Assembly (NCBI GenBank): GCA_026873275.1
Contig: JANTUC010000003.1
Location: 992,001-1,056,000 of the forward strand
Direction of reading: 5' to 3'
Source of the DNA: Pseudopithomyces maydicus
Lineage: Eukaryota; Ascomycota; Dothideomycetes; Pleosporales; Didymosphaeriaceae
DNA length: 64,000 bases
The notes under the pieces were generated by a model. It did no database searches and was not told the origin of the DNA. It worked only from the letters and a program-made list of their open reading frames with translations. Each line of letters opens with the position of its first letter. Within the stretch, counting starts at the first letter, position 1. A program made the position numbers and the translations under genes. Below are positions 53,312 through 64,000 of the stretch, one piece after another.

Positions 53312-56300
53312 TGTGCCTGTGGGGGCTGTGGTGTACGATATGTATCATATCATGACCTTTCTAGGTGGGTGTAGATATAGATGTAGCATTCTCGAAAACA
53401 AGATATATTTACCATGGAAGCTTCTGTCCATCCATAAGACGCAAGGGAGACATCCATTCACCCTGGCTGATCGCACGGGTGGTTTCGGAGATGGAGGCGC
53501 TCAACGAATTCTATAGGTGGTGCTAGCTTTTCGTATCGATATAGCTTTGGAATGCTAGCGCTTTTGGATCCGGGGCTCTGGAAAGGGTGTGTTCACTGGC
53601 GGTTGCGTGGTTGACAGCGGTCATTTCCTAGGGTCAACACTGGCATCCGGGCTAGCCAAGGGCGACCGAAAGGATGTAACCATGGTGCGGTTATGGGCCC
53701 ATCGAATGCCTTCCCAGTAGCAATTTGCGAAGAGATGAATTGGCGACGGGGTATACAGTTGGCAGCAAAGCTAGTGCTCGTCGGTGGACAATGTCAACGG
53801 GGCAATGATAGCAATGACAAGGTAATATGATATGCAGAAGTAACTGCAACGAAACAAGAGTGGTGTCGTGCAAAGGGACGCGATCCAAGACCGGTTAGAT
53901 GCAATGCAGGGAGGATGAGAGCCGATGAGTGGTGGACGTGATGGTTGCTGTTGCACATATTACAGGAGACCAAGATGGGAAGACCATCCAATTTCTCTTG
54001 AGTGTGTGCTGATAATACATCCGGTGCTGGGGACGGACCCAATAGGAGCTGACTGCATGCCGACTGCGAGGTCTTCATACCGCCTTGAGTATCCATGTGT
54101 AGGCGATCGACATGCGTCAAGCTGCGGTATCAATTCATTTGAGCCTGCCAACTATCCTGTAAGGCGGGACACTGCAGTCGGTATAGCTAATTGTATCGAG
54201 ATTTGTGCCAGACGTATACAAGTGAGCCGGACACATCATCAAAATGGCGAAGGCTGGTTTCCCCACCACTTTACCTGAGGGAAGGTCCAGTAAGCGACCG
54301 GTGTATCATGTATACCTTGGTGTGATCTGGGCAATGAAATAACAAGAGCTTAATGGCTTTGTCTATGAAAACATGCTTCGATTATCGGATGATGGTGGCA
54401 GTCCTGCAACCTTACTTCTGTACACTCAAATGCAAGGCTGTTTGGAATTCTTCTCCGAAACAGATTCAGCCGGCCGACGGACCTTGTACCTGCTTGCCAC
54501 ACGACCGCTCAATGCGAATCGAGGCGGTCTGCTCATTAGTGACAGAAGGTGTGTGGTCGGTTGTAAGATGCCGTCGTGTTGCAAACAAAGCACATGTCTG
54601 ACTAGTGAAGGACGGAAAGAAAAAGACGTTCATGTGGAGTCGGAAGAAACGGGCTTGAAGAAAGAAAGTGCCGACAGGGATGCATGGCACGATTCAGCAT
54701 ATCACGGCTGCAAGGTTTTTCGACAAGTGACACAGAGCGCTGAGGGTTGGCCGGCGAATGACCACGGTGATCAGAAATAGCAACGACGAAACACCACAAA
54801 CGTTTCGCCGAGACTTGCATGGTTGCAGACATCCTCGTGTACCAGGAGAGGAAGCTTCGGAGGCTAGACAGTGCCGGCAATTGGTTGGTGGCCACCCTAC
54901 CTGTGGCTGCCAGTGAAACAGTTTGCGGGCTTTTCACCGAGTGCCAACGGCTGCATGCGGGATCTCGTCTTTGGGGGTGTCTACCTGCACCATTGAAGCA
55001 ATTGGTAGGGGTGGTGGAGGTCAGCCGCAAACAAACGGCAACAGACCATGCAGCCTGGCGAAGAAGCTTGCGGTACCGAAAGGAGCCCTAAAGCTAGTAG
55101 GTGAAGGATAGGCGAATGGCGGCAGCACAGCTTCCATTCAGGGTGAGAGGACTGCGACGAGGCGCGGTAGAGCAAAGTGCATCGGCGCGAGACGGAAAGC
55201 AAACGGTGTCCATGGTTCCGAACCCGAAGTGTATGTGCCGTCCACAGGTGTGTTCGTGTCGTGTCGCGGGCCCATGATCATCAGCTGCATCGCATCGGTG
55301 CCTGCTCGTTCCGCGTAAACTGGGTGTGAAAGAGCCTTGCAGGGCAAAGCTGGAAGGTGGTGTTGAGTCGAAGCGGGCCAGTGTCTGTGCTAGGTGCATG
55401 GACAGGCTAGCTGCTTGAGGCGCAGATAGGCGCAGGCGAGTAGGTGGATGATGGTGACAGTCAACGAATGGATGGCCAACTGTCAGAATGCTGTTGCGAT
55501 GCCGTCAGGCGTCAGCGGAGCAGCGAGTAGCAGAGCTGTGCAATGTCTGCTGCGGAGACGTCTCCCTCTCCCACTCCCTCTCCAGCTCACCGACACTAAT
55601 CGCAGGCGGTGCATCCTCATGATTCAGCGTCGGAATGCAACCGGCAGTCCCTATGTTAGTTCAATATCGGCAATAGTATTGGAGGCAGGGCGCGTCCGAT
55701 GCTGTAGTGTTGGTTGGACCGATGCGACACCCTGCTCGCGGACCTCCCGTGTCTTGGGATTTGAATGGTGCATCACACTGGCCATCACACGAGACGAGAC
55801 GTCGAAGGCGGCAGCAATCCAACCGTTTCCGCATTTCGGAGGAGGAAAAAGCACTGGATCATATGTGCGGTTCTATGTATGTACGCGTGCATGTGCTCCC
55901 AAACTCCGCGGCTAGATCTGCGCTCGGGGTGCCAATAACCTCAAGAGGGCAACTAGGATCGAGACGTGTCGCTGTGCGCAGTCACCGTTCGAGCGACTTG
56001 TTTCGCAATTGCACATGTACCATTCATGTCCGCGGATAGTTGGTTCACGGCGTCCATGTTGCCGCCAGCAGCAACCCCGTAGCACAGTCAGATGCAACCG
56101 AGATGATCAGAGAGGCTGCATCGACTTACATGGAAAGTAATGACACAATGCATAACGGCGGTACCAGAACCTTGTACCTATCAAGGTACTAGGTGGCACA
56201 GTACATACATATAATTAGGAGTATGATCCATCGAAGCGGTGATGGATGCCTCGGACTCGGGCCCTCTCTGGAAACGTTATCGGGATGTGGCGTAGCCGTC

Positions 56301-58549
56301 ATGATTCGTCCACTGGTCGTCTTACCTACTTTTTGCGGCGAGGCGGGGATGAGATATCTTGAGAACAACGAAGAGGCTAAACGGATCCAAGTCGTGTTCG
56401 AAGACGCAACCGAAGACATTCGCCACGGTCGTTTGAAGGCTCGGGCAGGGGTGGGCAGCCCTGACATGTTCAAACAACGTGCACATCTAGCAGGGGTCCC
56501 AGAGTGGTGCGGGTAAGCCGATGTTGCTCTCCATGTTCCTTTGGCCAAACTGGGCATCTGTTCAATTCTTTGCCGCAGCCAGGCTCCTCCATCATCAAAC
56601 TTGGGTCCCTGACATGCCGCCGCCGCCGCCAGCCAGCATGACCGAGGGGAGGAGTGTGTGGTTGGCCTTGTGATGGTCATGGTGCGTGGGGCGGGTGCGC
56701 GGAAGCAAAGTCGAAGGCGACCAAGTGGCCTGAAGAGGCTCTACCTGCTTCATCTCCACCGGTGCTTCCATCGGCCATGGATGGTGGTGCCACCGCATAC
56801 GTGCGAATGGCCTCAGCCCGAGGCTTCCTGATGAACAGCACTAGTGTCGGTGATTGGGCTTGTTCGGCGCAGACGGCACTGGAAGACGGGCAGGCGATAT
56901 CATGGTCGATAGATCCATAGTGGGATTGACGCGTGAACCCACGGCGCGATACGTCTCAGCGTGGCGTGGACTTGGTAGGACTAATAATGCTGCCCTATGG
57001 GGTCTAGTAGGCTCTTACACGACCCAGTGCTTTGAGCGAGTCGCGCTCGTAACCGCGAGGACAACCTGCGGGGCAACTTGGACATGCTGCCGAGTCTCCT
57101 CCGTATCACGTCCTTCCAGGCCGCCCTCGCCAACACTAGCACATGCTCTCCACCACCCATATTGGCGGTCTAACGGGATCGCTGTCCCAGGGAGTGTCCT
57201 GCTGGACGGATGCACGGCTCTGGAGCCACATCACGATTGCTGCACGGCAGCCCACGGTGGTATCACGGTATCAGGGTATCAGCTACTCTAACCATGGCCA
57301 GGCTTCCAGATGCCTATTCTGAAATCCAAGATGGCTGCGTGCAGGACCAGGGCGGCGCCGCACCAACCTGGTCGAATCGTGCTGAGTCATGTAGGCTTTG
57401 TCGCGCTGCATCGGGCTCGGTTTAGGAGACCTTGCACATGGGCAACTGCATCGAACTGGTTGCGTGGAGCTCTGGCGCTGATCTCGAGACCGGAGTGTCA
57501 CTTTAGCATAGCCCTCGACAACAATCTCCGCTAGCTCAACGATAGTTTTTCTCCCAGGCGGTGATGCAGTTCGCAATGGGTGTGCCATCCCGTGTCCCTG
57601 GCCGTCTCCACCGCGTCGATGGCAAATGAAAAAGCGGGTGATTACGTATGTGTCCAGCGAATACAGTGCAAGGGCTGGACGGCACTGGCAACTGAGATGC
57701 ATCGGGGGTGCGAAGACTAGCTTTTTTTTTCTTTCCTTCGCTGCCTTCACCCCCACTCTCTCACACAAAAAGTCCAAGCGATCACCGCGCCGGCGCAGGT
57801 GGATTTGGTCAAGATTCGTCATCCGATGCCCCCTTGCGCCTTCAGTTGCATTGTCAGGAGCCGTCACGGTTGCACGGTTAGCGTCCGCCCGAGGCCTTGA
57901 ACATGGCAGCGTTCGCGTCGCAGGGCGCCAAGCGGGATGCCAACTCGGAAGGCAGTGTCAGCTCGGCCTGTGTTGCTGGATGAATGGAGCACACAGGCGT
58001 TGCATGCTGCCCCCTTGGGGGTGGGCGTCCAAGCACCCAAGCAGGCCGGGAGTGACGGTGTTGTCAATACGGCGATGCGTGTTTCGCAGGGGGCCGCTGA
58101 TGGAGGACGGTTCTGCGGTGCAGAGTGCCTCAACTTGGAACGGTGCGATGTGGCCTCGGTGCAAGTTGCTTGGGGCGTGCCATTCGCCGGAAACGAGACA
58201 CCGAGGGATGCAGTCGGCGACGGCGGGCGTTTTGATTGGGGCGTGGCAGGGACGCAGCGCAATTTGCAAAAAAAGGATTCATCGATCAGCAGCTCGCTCG
58301 AAACTCAGCCTGCAAAGCGTCGCGTTGGACAGGGTTCGGGCTCGGAATAAGATGATGGCTAGGGTAAGACGATATTATTTGCGGGAGCCACGGCTTGCTC
58401 GATGCTCGTATCGAATCTGATACCTTACCTACCTACCGTGTGGCTACGGTCAGGGCTACTGTGCGTACGGCTACCGCTCAGGCTTGGGCGCTCGCTGGGC
58501 CGGCTGGGAGCGGACAGGAGGTGCAGCAGCAAATCACAGGCGGGGAGGA

Positions 58550-58580
58550 GGATGGGATGGATGGGATGGATGGGGATGTG
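58550..58580 (+). repeat. GGATGG-type simple repeat
   Basis: Degenerate GGGAT/GGAT units in tandem, within the gene-free region. Confidence 0.6.
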
Positions 58581-58827
58581 GTGCACACGAAATGGCCGTC
58601 CAGACCGGCCGCTGGGCAGCGGTTGGTCAAGACCCAGTCGCGGTTAGACAGGCAGGCAGGCAGGAGGGGGTGAGAGTGTGCTCGTCATGCTGGGTGTCTT
58701 GGTCGCGCAGCACCGGCGACCCACCCGCCTGCGGTGACTGCGAGAGTCCGCTGGAAGGTCGCGCTGGGTGCGTGCTGGGTGCGTGCTGGGAGCTTGGAGC
58801 TGGGTGCTGGGTGCTGGGTGCTAGGTG

Positions 58828-58843
58828 CCCAGGTGCCCAGGTG
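58828..58843 (+). repeat. Two tandem CCCAGGTG units next to a GGTGCTG array
   Basis: Two exact copies of the unit also found three times at 5082-5105. They follow a run of GCTGGGT/GTGCTGG units from about 58755 to 58825. Confidence 0.75.
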
Positions 58844-58935
58844 GGAGGTCGCTGGCGCGACGCGGACGGCCCAATCGCGGCGGGCGGCAGCGCTGTCTGT
58901 GAGGCGGAGGATGGCTGCTGCGCTGCACTGCGCTG

Positions 58936-59068
58936 CTGCTCGCTCGCTCGCTCGCTGTGCTGTTGCCTCTTCCTTACGAGGCCGTGGCGGCGCAGGCTAG
59001 GCTAGGCTGGTAGGCTGGTAGGCTGGGGGGCACGCAGACAGCGCCAGCACCAGCACCAGCACCAGCAA
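58936..59068 (+). repeat. Cluster of short tandem repeats
   Basis: A CTCG array near 58939-58956, GGCTA/GGCTGGTA units at about 58993-59029, and CAGCAC hexamer-like repeats at 59044-59068, all within 130 bp. Likely slippage-prone. Confidence 0.7.
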
Positions 59069-60049
59069 GCCCATCTAAACGACACACTTGACGCGGGGCG
59101 GGTCAGATGGCGGTGGGCTGGGCTGGGTGAATAATCGTAATCATAAATCAGAGTCCCAATCCAGCGCAGGCGCGGGCTGAGGTCATGTCGCTCTCCATCC
59201 ACGATCCACGGGCAAGCGCAGACGCAAGCATGACTGCACACGCGTTGGGCCAGCGCCGGGGGGAGGGGGGCGTGATGGGGGGCGCGCCCAGAGGCAGTGT
59301 GGTGCGGGCTGGCTGACCGCGGAGGCTCTAGCGGAGACGCTGCTTGCGTCTGCTCGCACGCACGCTTGGCCGCGCCATGGCCAGCGACCCATGCCGCCGC
59401 AGCTGGTGGCCCAGTGCCGGGGCGGGACCGTGTGCGCTGCGCTGCTGGGCCTGCTGGGCGGCGGGTGAGGGGAGACAAAGAGAGCCACCGCCGGCGCAGG
59501 GGCGCCTTCCCTCATTCACCCACGCGCGGCTGCCTGCCCGGCCACCCCTGCACGCCTGCCCCGTGCGCCGATGAAGTCAGAAGCTGCTCTACAATCCCAA
59601 CCCAAGGCTGGAACCTTCCGAGCCTTGCTCTTCACGGAGTCGTGAATTATGTTTTATCACCTAACAACGGCCCCAAGCCATGCCTGTCTGCGCAAGCAGC
59701 ATGCGGGCCGGGGCAACAATCTCAAGCCCCTAGCACCACAATCCAAAGCACCGTCCCCTGCCGTCTTTGGCTAGCCGTAGCTCGACATGTGCTGCCCTTC
59801 ACCACTTCCTTTATTGCCCCCAGCACCTTCTTTGCCTCCACCTCACCTAACCAGCCCGACCCATTGGCCCAGTCCTCATTAGCCCCGAGTGCCCGTCACA
59901 ACAGTCGAACGCTTCCCTTGCTTGACTCCGCCAAGCACCTACCTTCCCTCCCAACGACCGCTCCGGATGGGCCCTGCTGTGAAGATACAAACACGCTTCA
60001 CCTCGCCTCCTCACATGCGCCACTCACCCTGAGCTCCCTCACCGCACCG

Positions 60050-61974
60050 ATGCTCGAGCTACAGCTCCCCAACCCAATGCCGCACGCCGTCCCCCGGGAC
60101 CCTCCTCTCGACTTCTACCACCCCTCTCGCCCTTTCCCCAAGATGGATACCACCACCGCCCGCCAGATCCAGCTGCCCATGCCCATGTTCAACCCGCCTC
60201 ACCAGCTCGACACCATGAGGACCTCGCAACGGCACGCCTTGACGCCCTCTGCCGACTTTCCTGGCTCCGCCGTGCGTGTGGTCTCCCTACCCTCGACCGA
60301 CGGTGCTGGTCAAGAGTACGGATATCAGTTACCTGCCATCGGCAACTCCCGCAAAGTCACCTCGCAAAGTCCTCCACAGCCCCAGACTCAGCGGCCCGTC
60401 GACAGCCTTACCTCCCAGCAGCCAGTCCAGACCGTCGCTCAAAGGAAGATATCTGCCAACCTGAGGGTGCCCACCACCATCAGCACGCCCCAGGAGGGCC
60501 TGCCACAGTTGGCCGCCGAGGTGAGTGACACTCCTTCACACTTGTCTGTGAGCTATTTACTGACGTAACAGGTGACGTGCCTTTTCTGGTTCGAGAGCTC
60601 CACCGTACTTAAACACGTGGTGGATGGCACTTCACCCAGAATGCCTATGCAGCCCCTCTCGCCGGACGCCATTCCCACGACTGGTTTCAGGAAGTGGGTC
60701 ACCACAATACTCACAACCACCCAGGTCGCACAGAACGTTATTCTCTTGGCACTGCTCTTCATATATCGATTGAAGCTCACGAATCCAACTGTCAAGGGCA
60801 AGCCAGGCAGCGAATACCGCCTTTTGACTGTGGCCCTAATGCTGGGTAACAAGTTTCTCGACGACAATACATACACCAACAAGACTTGGGCAGAAGTGTC
60901 TGGTATCTCAGTGCAAGAAGTGCACGTGATGGAGGTTGAATTCCTCAGCAACATGAGGTACAGTCTGTTCACCTCGCAGAAGAAGTGGGAGGAGTGGCAC
61001 ATCGTCCTTGGAAAATTCGGCACCTTTTTCGACCGCGCCTCCAAGATTCCCCCGCCGAATGCCATCAGCCCTGTGGGTGCGATTCCACCCCAGCTAGCCC
61101 ACCAGAACTTCGTGCCATCGCCCCCGACATCCCAGCAGCCATCGCCCCCCGTGCAGATGCTCTACTCGCCATCGCACAACCAGTTCTCGAGCACCCCGCT
61201 TTTGCAACCACAGGCCACGTCAACTGCCGTGTCTCCGATTGGACCTCTTCCGGATCTCGGCCCAATTCAACGCAAACGCAGCTCTGACTACACCGTCGAA
61301 CCACCACCCAAGAGACAAGCCCATGGTTTTGCTCCTGGTCCGTACAGCAACGCCCCACTTATTCCCACGTTGCAAGCACCAGTCAACAGGTCGTTCGAGG
61401 CACCCCCTTCGATGAACAGACTGCCTCCGCTCCCCAGCCTGGCCATTCCGACACCCCAAGCTAATCCCCCAATGCAAGTGAAGAGCTGGTCAGAACTTGC
61501 GTTGCCCGTGCCAGGAGGTCGCTCGATGGCGATGGTATACCCTCCCCCGTGCAATGGCAGCAACCTGCCAGCACGCCTACTTCGACGGCTCCTCCATCTT
61601 TGTTTTCTACGCAGACACCGACTACGGAGCGATCACGCCAAGTCAGCCCGTATCCCGCTTCTGCCGGTTCTTCACCCGTGAGCGCAACCTTTCCTGTTGC
61701 TGGACAACGACAACTATCTCCATCGTTCTTTCTCAATCAACGACAATCCCCATACCGCCCGGTTCGCGGTGTCCACACCCTACTCGTTCCTCCACCCACT
61801 AGCTCGATGCACAACCCAGCCCGGAATATTGCATACGATCAGATGCAGTACCAGCCACTTGGCCGCCCCATGGCTGAACGTCGTGCGGGACCACTACCTT
61901 ACATGGATCATGGGGCGTGGCCAGAGGTCAATCAATTCAACCAGTTGCCTGTACAGCAACCAGCTTTTCGCTGA
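60050..61974 (+). CDS. Clg1-like cyclin-domain protein, with apparent 1-nt frameshift
   Basis: About 624 residues from exons 60050-60520 and 60572-61974 (51-bp intron, phase 0). ATG 60050 is the first in-frame ATG. A Pro/Gln-rich disordered N-terminus (~155 residues) leads into a cyclin box of the Pho80/Clg1 group: FRKWVTTILTTTQVAQNVIL, EYRLLTVALMLGNKFLDD, NKTWAEVSGISVQEVHVMEV and NMRYSLFTSQKKWEEW (about 197-295). A long Pro/Ser/Gln-rich tail follows with a basic RKRSSDYTVE patch. In yeast Clg1 partners Pho85. The frame breaks at the C run 61544-61548; one more base carries on VYPPP-VQWQQPASTPTS to QQPAFR at 61974. In the unshifted frame the chain stops at 61681. Confidence 0.87.
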
Positions 61975-64000
61975 TGGATTCACCGTTGGCCTTTCTACCT
62001 AACTACCTTTTCTCTTTCTTCTTCTTTTGTCAGAGCGACTTTTCTTTGTCTATGTGTCTTTTTGATGCGTTCAAGCGTTGCATTGCATTGGGTGGGCCTG
62101 TCCAGCATGCTGAGTGTTTTCTTGTTTGTTTCCTTGGAGCTGGGTTATTTTGCATTCTATTCCAGCATTTCAAGGCGTTATGTGTCCAGCATATGCGGAC
62201 TGGCAGCATTCAGCATTAGTGTGAACATGGAGATTCACGGCTCCGATTTGCATCGGAAGGTCATTCTAGTAGATTACATTCCATAACCCAGCCTTCAGTG
62301 GTGCACGGGTGGAACAATGAAGAACATCAAGCATTCCGATTAAAAAAGTGGCACATGCCGCAATCACAGTGTTTCGTTAAAGAAAAAAAAACATGACACC
62401 ATCTCGATGTCTTGGGCCATGGTTCTCGTTTGCTTGGGCAGCGGATGGTGAGGTGATGTTGCAGAAGACGCGCTGCTATTGGACAGCGAGTTTTCTTTGT
62501 TGGAGAAGAAGCGAAGCGAGAGCTCGTGTGCACTTTCCCATTCTTCCCGCGCTCGGCAAATGTGGAAGGTGCAGGATCGCTCTGAGCGTTGGGCACCGGG
62601 GTCGGACGCCTTTCTTGTTGCACCACGCGGGCCACATGCACACCAGGCATGGACAAAGGAGAAGAAAAGAAACATCAACCGTCATCCGCTCTGGGTTTCC
62701 GGGGGCCGTCCTTTGCGTCAGCAATGGATGATTTGAGCAACAGCCGGCTTGGGGACGTGCGCTTGCAGATGGGTTGGGTGCACACGCTTGCAGGAGGTAC
62801 AAAGCCGGTTTCTTCTTGGTTGAAATTTCTTCTTCTTTGTTCGACGCGGGTGCGACCTGGTTCTGGCGTGGGGTTTCGCGGGTTTGGGGATCTGGCTTAC
62901 GTAGGTTTGGTTAGCTGGTGGAGCAGCCTACCTGGTTGGCTGATTGGCTAGGTAGATGGCTGGATGGCTGGATGGATGGACTGGATGGCTGAACGGCTGA
63001 ATGGCTGGCTGGGCTGGCCAGCTAGCTCTAGCTACGAAGCACGCACGCATTGTTGCGTCGTCGTCGTCTGCTGGGAGGCGGAGACGAAGCGTGGCCGCCG
63101 TCTCGCTCGCCCGTCTCGACCCGCGTTTGCGTGCAGCGCTTTGTGCTCGCTGTTACGGGATGGCGAGGGCGCGGGGCGTCATCATGAGTCGCGGTCCGGC
63201 GGACGGATTCAGCAGCGCAGACGAGTGGCTTGTTGAAAGGCCAACCGCCAACGCAGACGAATACGAATCGTCGGATCCGGGATGGGGCTCAGGGGGAGGC
63301 GAGGCAGGCGAGGCGAAGGAAGCCAGTCAGCCAGGCGACAAAGGCGCGCATCAAACAGTCGTTGCGTTGACGATGAGTGTTCCTCATCTCCGGGCCGAAA
63401 GGTTGGGCTCAGGTCACGGGAGGTGGCAGGCGGCGCTAGTCTCTTTCCGTGCTAGCTCGTCCTGGCCGACATGCAGCCGTTCAGTCTCGCAACCATATTC
63501 CCGTCATGCTCTGGAGTCTGCCTCCACGTCCTGCTGGACTAACTAGGCGCTTGGGTTTCAACCGGGACGCACGCATGCCTCATGCCTTCCACCTAGTGCA
63601 TTTGTCTCTACATTTGCTTTTGTGGTACGGGTCGTGTTTCGGTCGTCCGATCCAACGTGTGCCTGAGTTTGCACCAGCCAGTGTTGGGGCCACGGCTTCA
63701 ATCTACCATCGATGCATGTGCCCTGCCCGCCGGGGACCGGACCACGTCCGCATTATTGCTGACACTGCACCGCGCTACGCTCTGGTGCTCCCGTATGGCT
63801 CGAGTCTCGGCACCCAGCCGTCTCGCATCGCCTCGGTGCCTCCGCGACCAGAATCCTCGTTTGGAACGAACGCGTGCGCTTTCTGGCCGGCGCCGCAGCC
63901 TCGGGCCTGGCCACAAAGTTTTGGCCTGCGTGCAGGTGGAGTACAGTAGGTACGGGGCCGCTATGTACTTCGGCCAGGCGACTGGGAAGAAGGTTTGGCC
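61975..64000. other. 3' flank of the cyclin gene and gene-free tail
   Basis: A T/C-rich 3' UTR-like stretch (about 62010-62060) follows the cyclin stop. From 62950 to 63020 GGATGG/GGCTGG simple repeats occur. Overlapping frames such as 63001-63546 and 63449-63949 carry no domain and no intron pattern, so I call nothing up to the window end. Confidence 0.5.
62950..63020 (+). repeat. GGCTGGAT-type simple repeat
   Basis: Degenerate GGCTGGATGG and GGCTGAATGG units in tandem, resembling the array at 58550. Confidence 0.6.

Larger units (their letters stand above)
53312..60049. other. 6.7-kb GC-rich region without a convincing gene
   Basis: Open frames occur on both strands (for example 54373-54780, 57626-58420, 58484-59005 plus; 57867-57283 minus), but they overlap one another, change composition without pattern, have no domain and are not joined by conserved splice sites. 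Long frames are expected by chance in GC-rich DNA. From 58400 on, simple repeats accumulate. The last ~750 bases before 60050 are stop-free in the cyclin frame but hold no in-frame ATG, and are best read as 5' leader and promoter of the cyclin gene. Confidence 0.55.

Noticed and set aside
57626..59005. Long plus-strand frames (264 and 173 codons) in the GC-rich gap
   Set aside because: Overlap frames on both strands, run into simple repeats (GAGCWVLGA-type) and show no domain.
63001..63949. Two overlapping plus-strand frames near the window end
   Set aside because: Ser/Arg/Ala-rich translation without motif; expected by chance in GC-rich DNA.
1..64000. Transposons, CRISPR arrays, viral insertions or a secondary-metabolite backbone gene
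   Set aside because: No transposase, reverse transcriptase, terminal repeats, spaced direct repeats, capsid or replicase motifs, and no PKS, NRPS or terpene synthase seen on either strand.

Overview
The window is nuclear DNA of a filamentous ascomycete (Pezizomycotina). Coding regions are cut by short GT-AG introns, mostly 44-120 bp and often with a CTAAC/CTGAC-like branch site near the 3' end. Several families are typical of these fungi: a fungal rhodopsin-domain membrane protein, a gEgh16-like secreted protein, an HXXXD acyltransferase, a siderophore MFS transporter and an OPT transporter. A Dothideomycetes/Pleosporales origin is my best guess from overall gene content; no marker in the window proves it. 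I see no viral, plasmid or bacterial segment, no CRISPR array and no tRNA or rRNA gene that I can defend.

Layout. 0-8 kb: 3' end of a PTR2-type peptide transporter (+), a Golgi-type GT25 glycosyltransferase (-), and a DHHC palmitoyltransferase of the PFA3 type (+). 8-16 kb: gene-sparse, with a bHLH regulator (+) and a rhodopsin-domain membrane protein (-). 16-26 kb: type-B carboxylesterase (+), Cys-rich single-pass membrane protein (+), a regulator that joins a Zn2Cys6 cluster to an APSES (StuA-like) domain (-), a divergently placed secreted histidine acid phosphatase (+), and an amidohydrolase-2 enzyme (-). 25.7-35.3 kb: GH20 hexosaminidase (-) and GH47 alpha-1,2-mannosidase (+) facing apart, an IPNS-like 2-oxoglutarate/Fe(II) oxygenase (-) and a nine-exon OPT transporter (-). 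37.6-42 kb: gEgh16-like protein (+), a small coiled-coil protein (-) and a GNAT acetyltransferase (-). 42.4-53.3 kb: DNA polymerase delta catalytic subunit (+), siderophore MFS transporter (+), HXXXD acyltransferase (+), mitochondrial ribosomal protein uL15m (+). 53.3-60 kb is a 6.7-kb GC-rich stretch with simple repeats and no convincing gene, followed by a Clg1-like cyclin (+) and another gene-free tail.

Many products act at or outside the cell surface (peptide, oligopeptide and siderophore uptake, phosphatase, esterase, hexosaminidase, mannosidase, gEgh16). Housekeeping genes (POL3, uL15m, PFA3, cyclin) lie among them, so this is an ordinary mixed chromosome arm and not one metabolic cluster.

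Two results stand out. First, the gene at 20630-22062 reads, with matching splice phases, as one protein carrying both a Zn2Cys6 cluster and an APSES-type DNA-binding domain, a pairing I do not know from characterised fungal regulators. Second, five separate genes (esterase, OPT, GNAT, uL15m, cyclin) each contain a single apparent -1 frameshift, and all five lie in a run of 4-6 G or C. This pattern points to systematic loss of one base in G/C homopolymers in this assembly, not to five pseudogenes. Automatic gene models here will be wrong unless this is allowed for.
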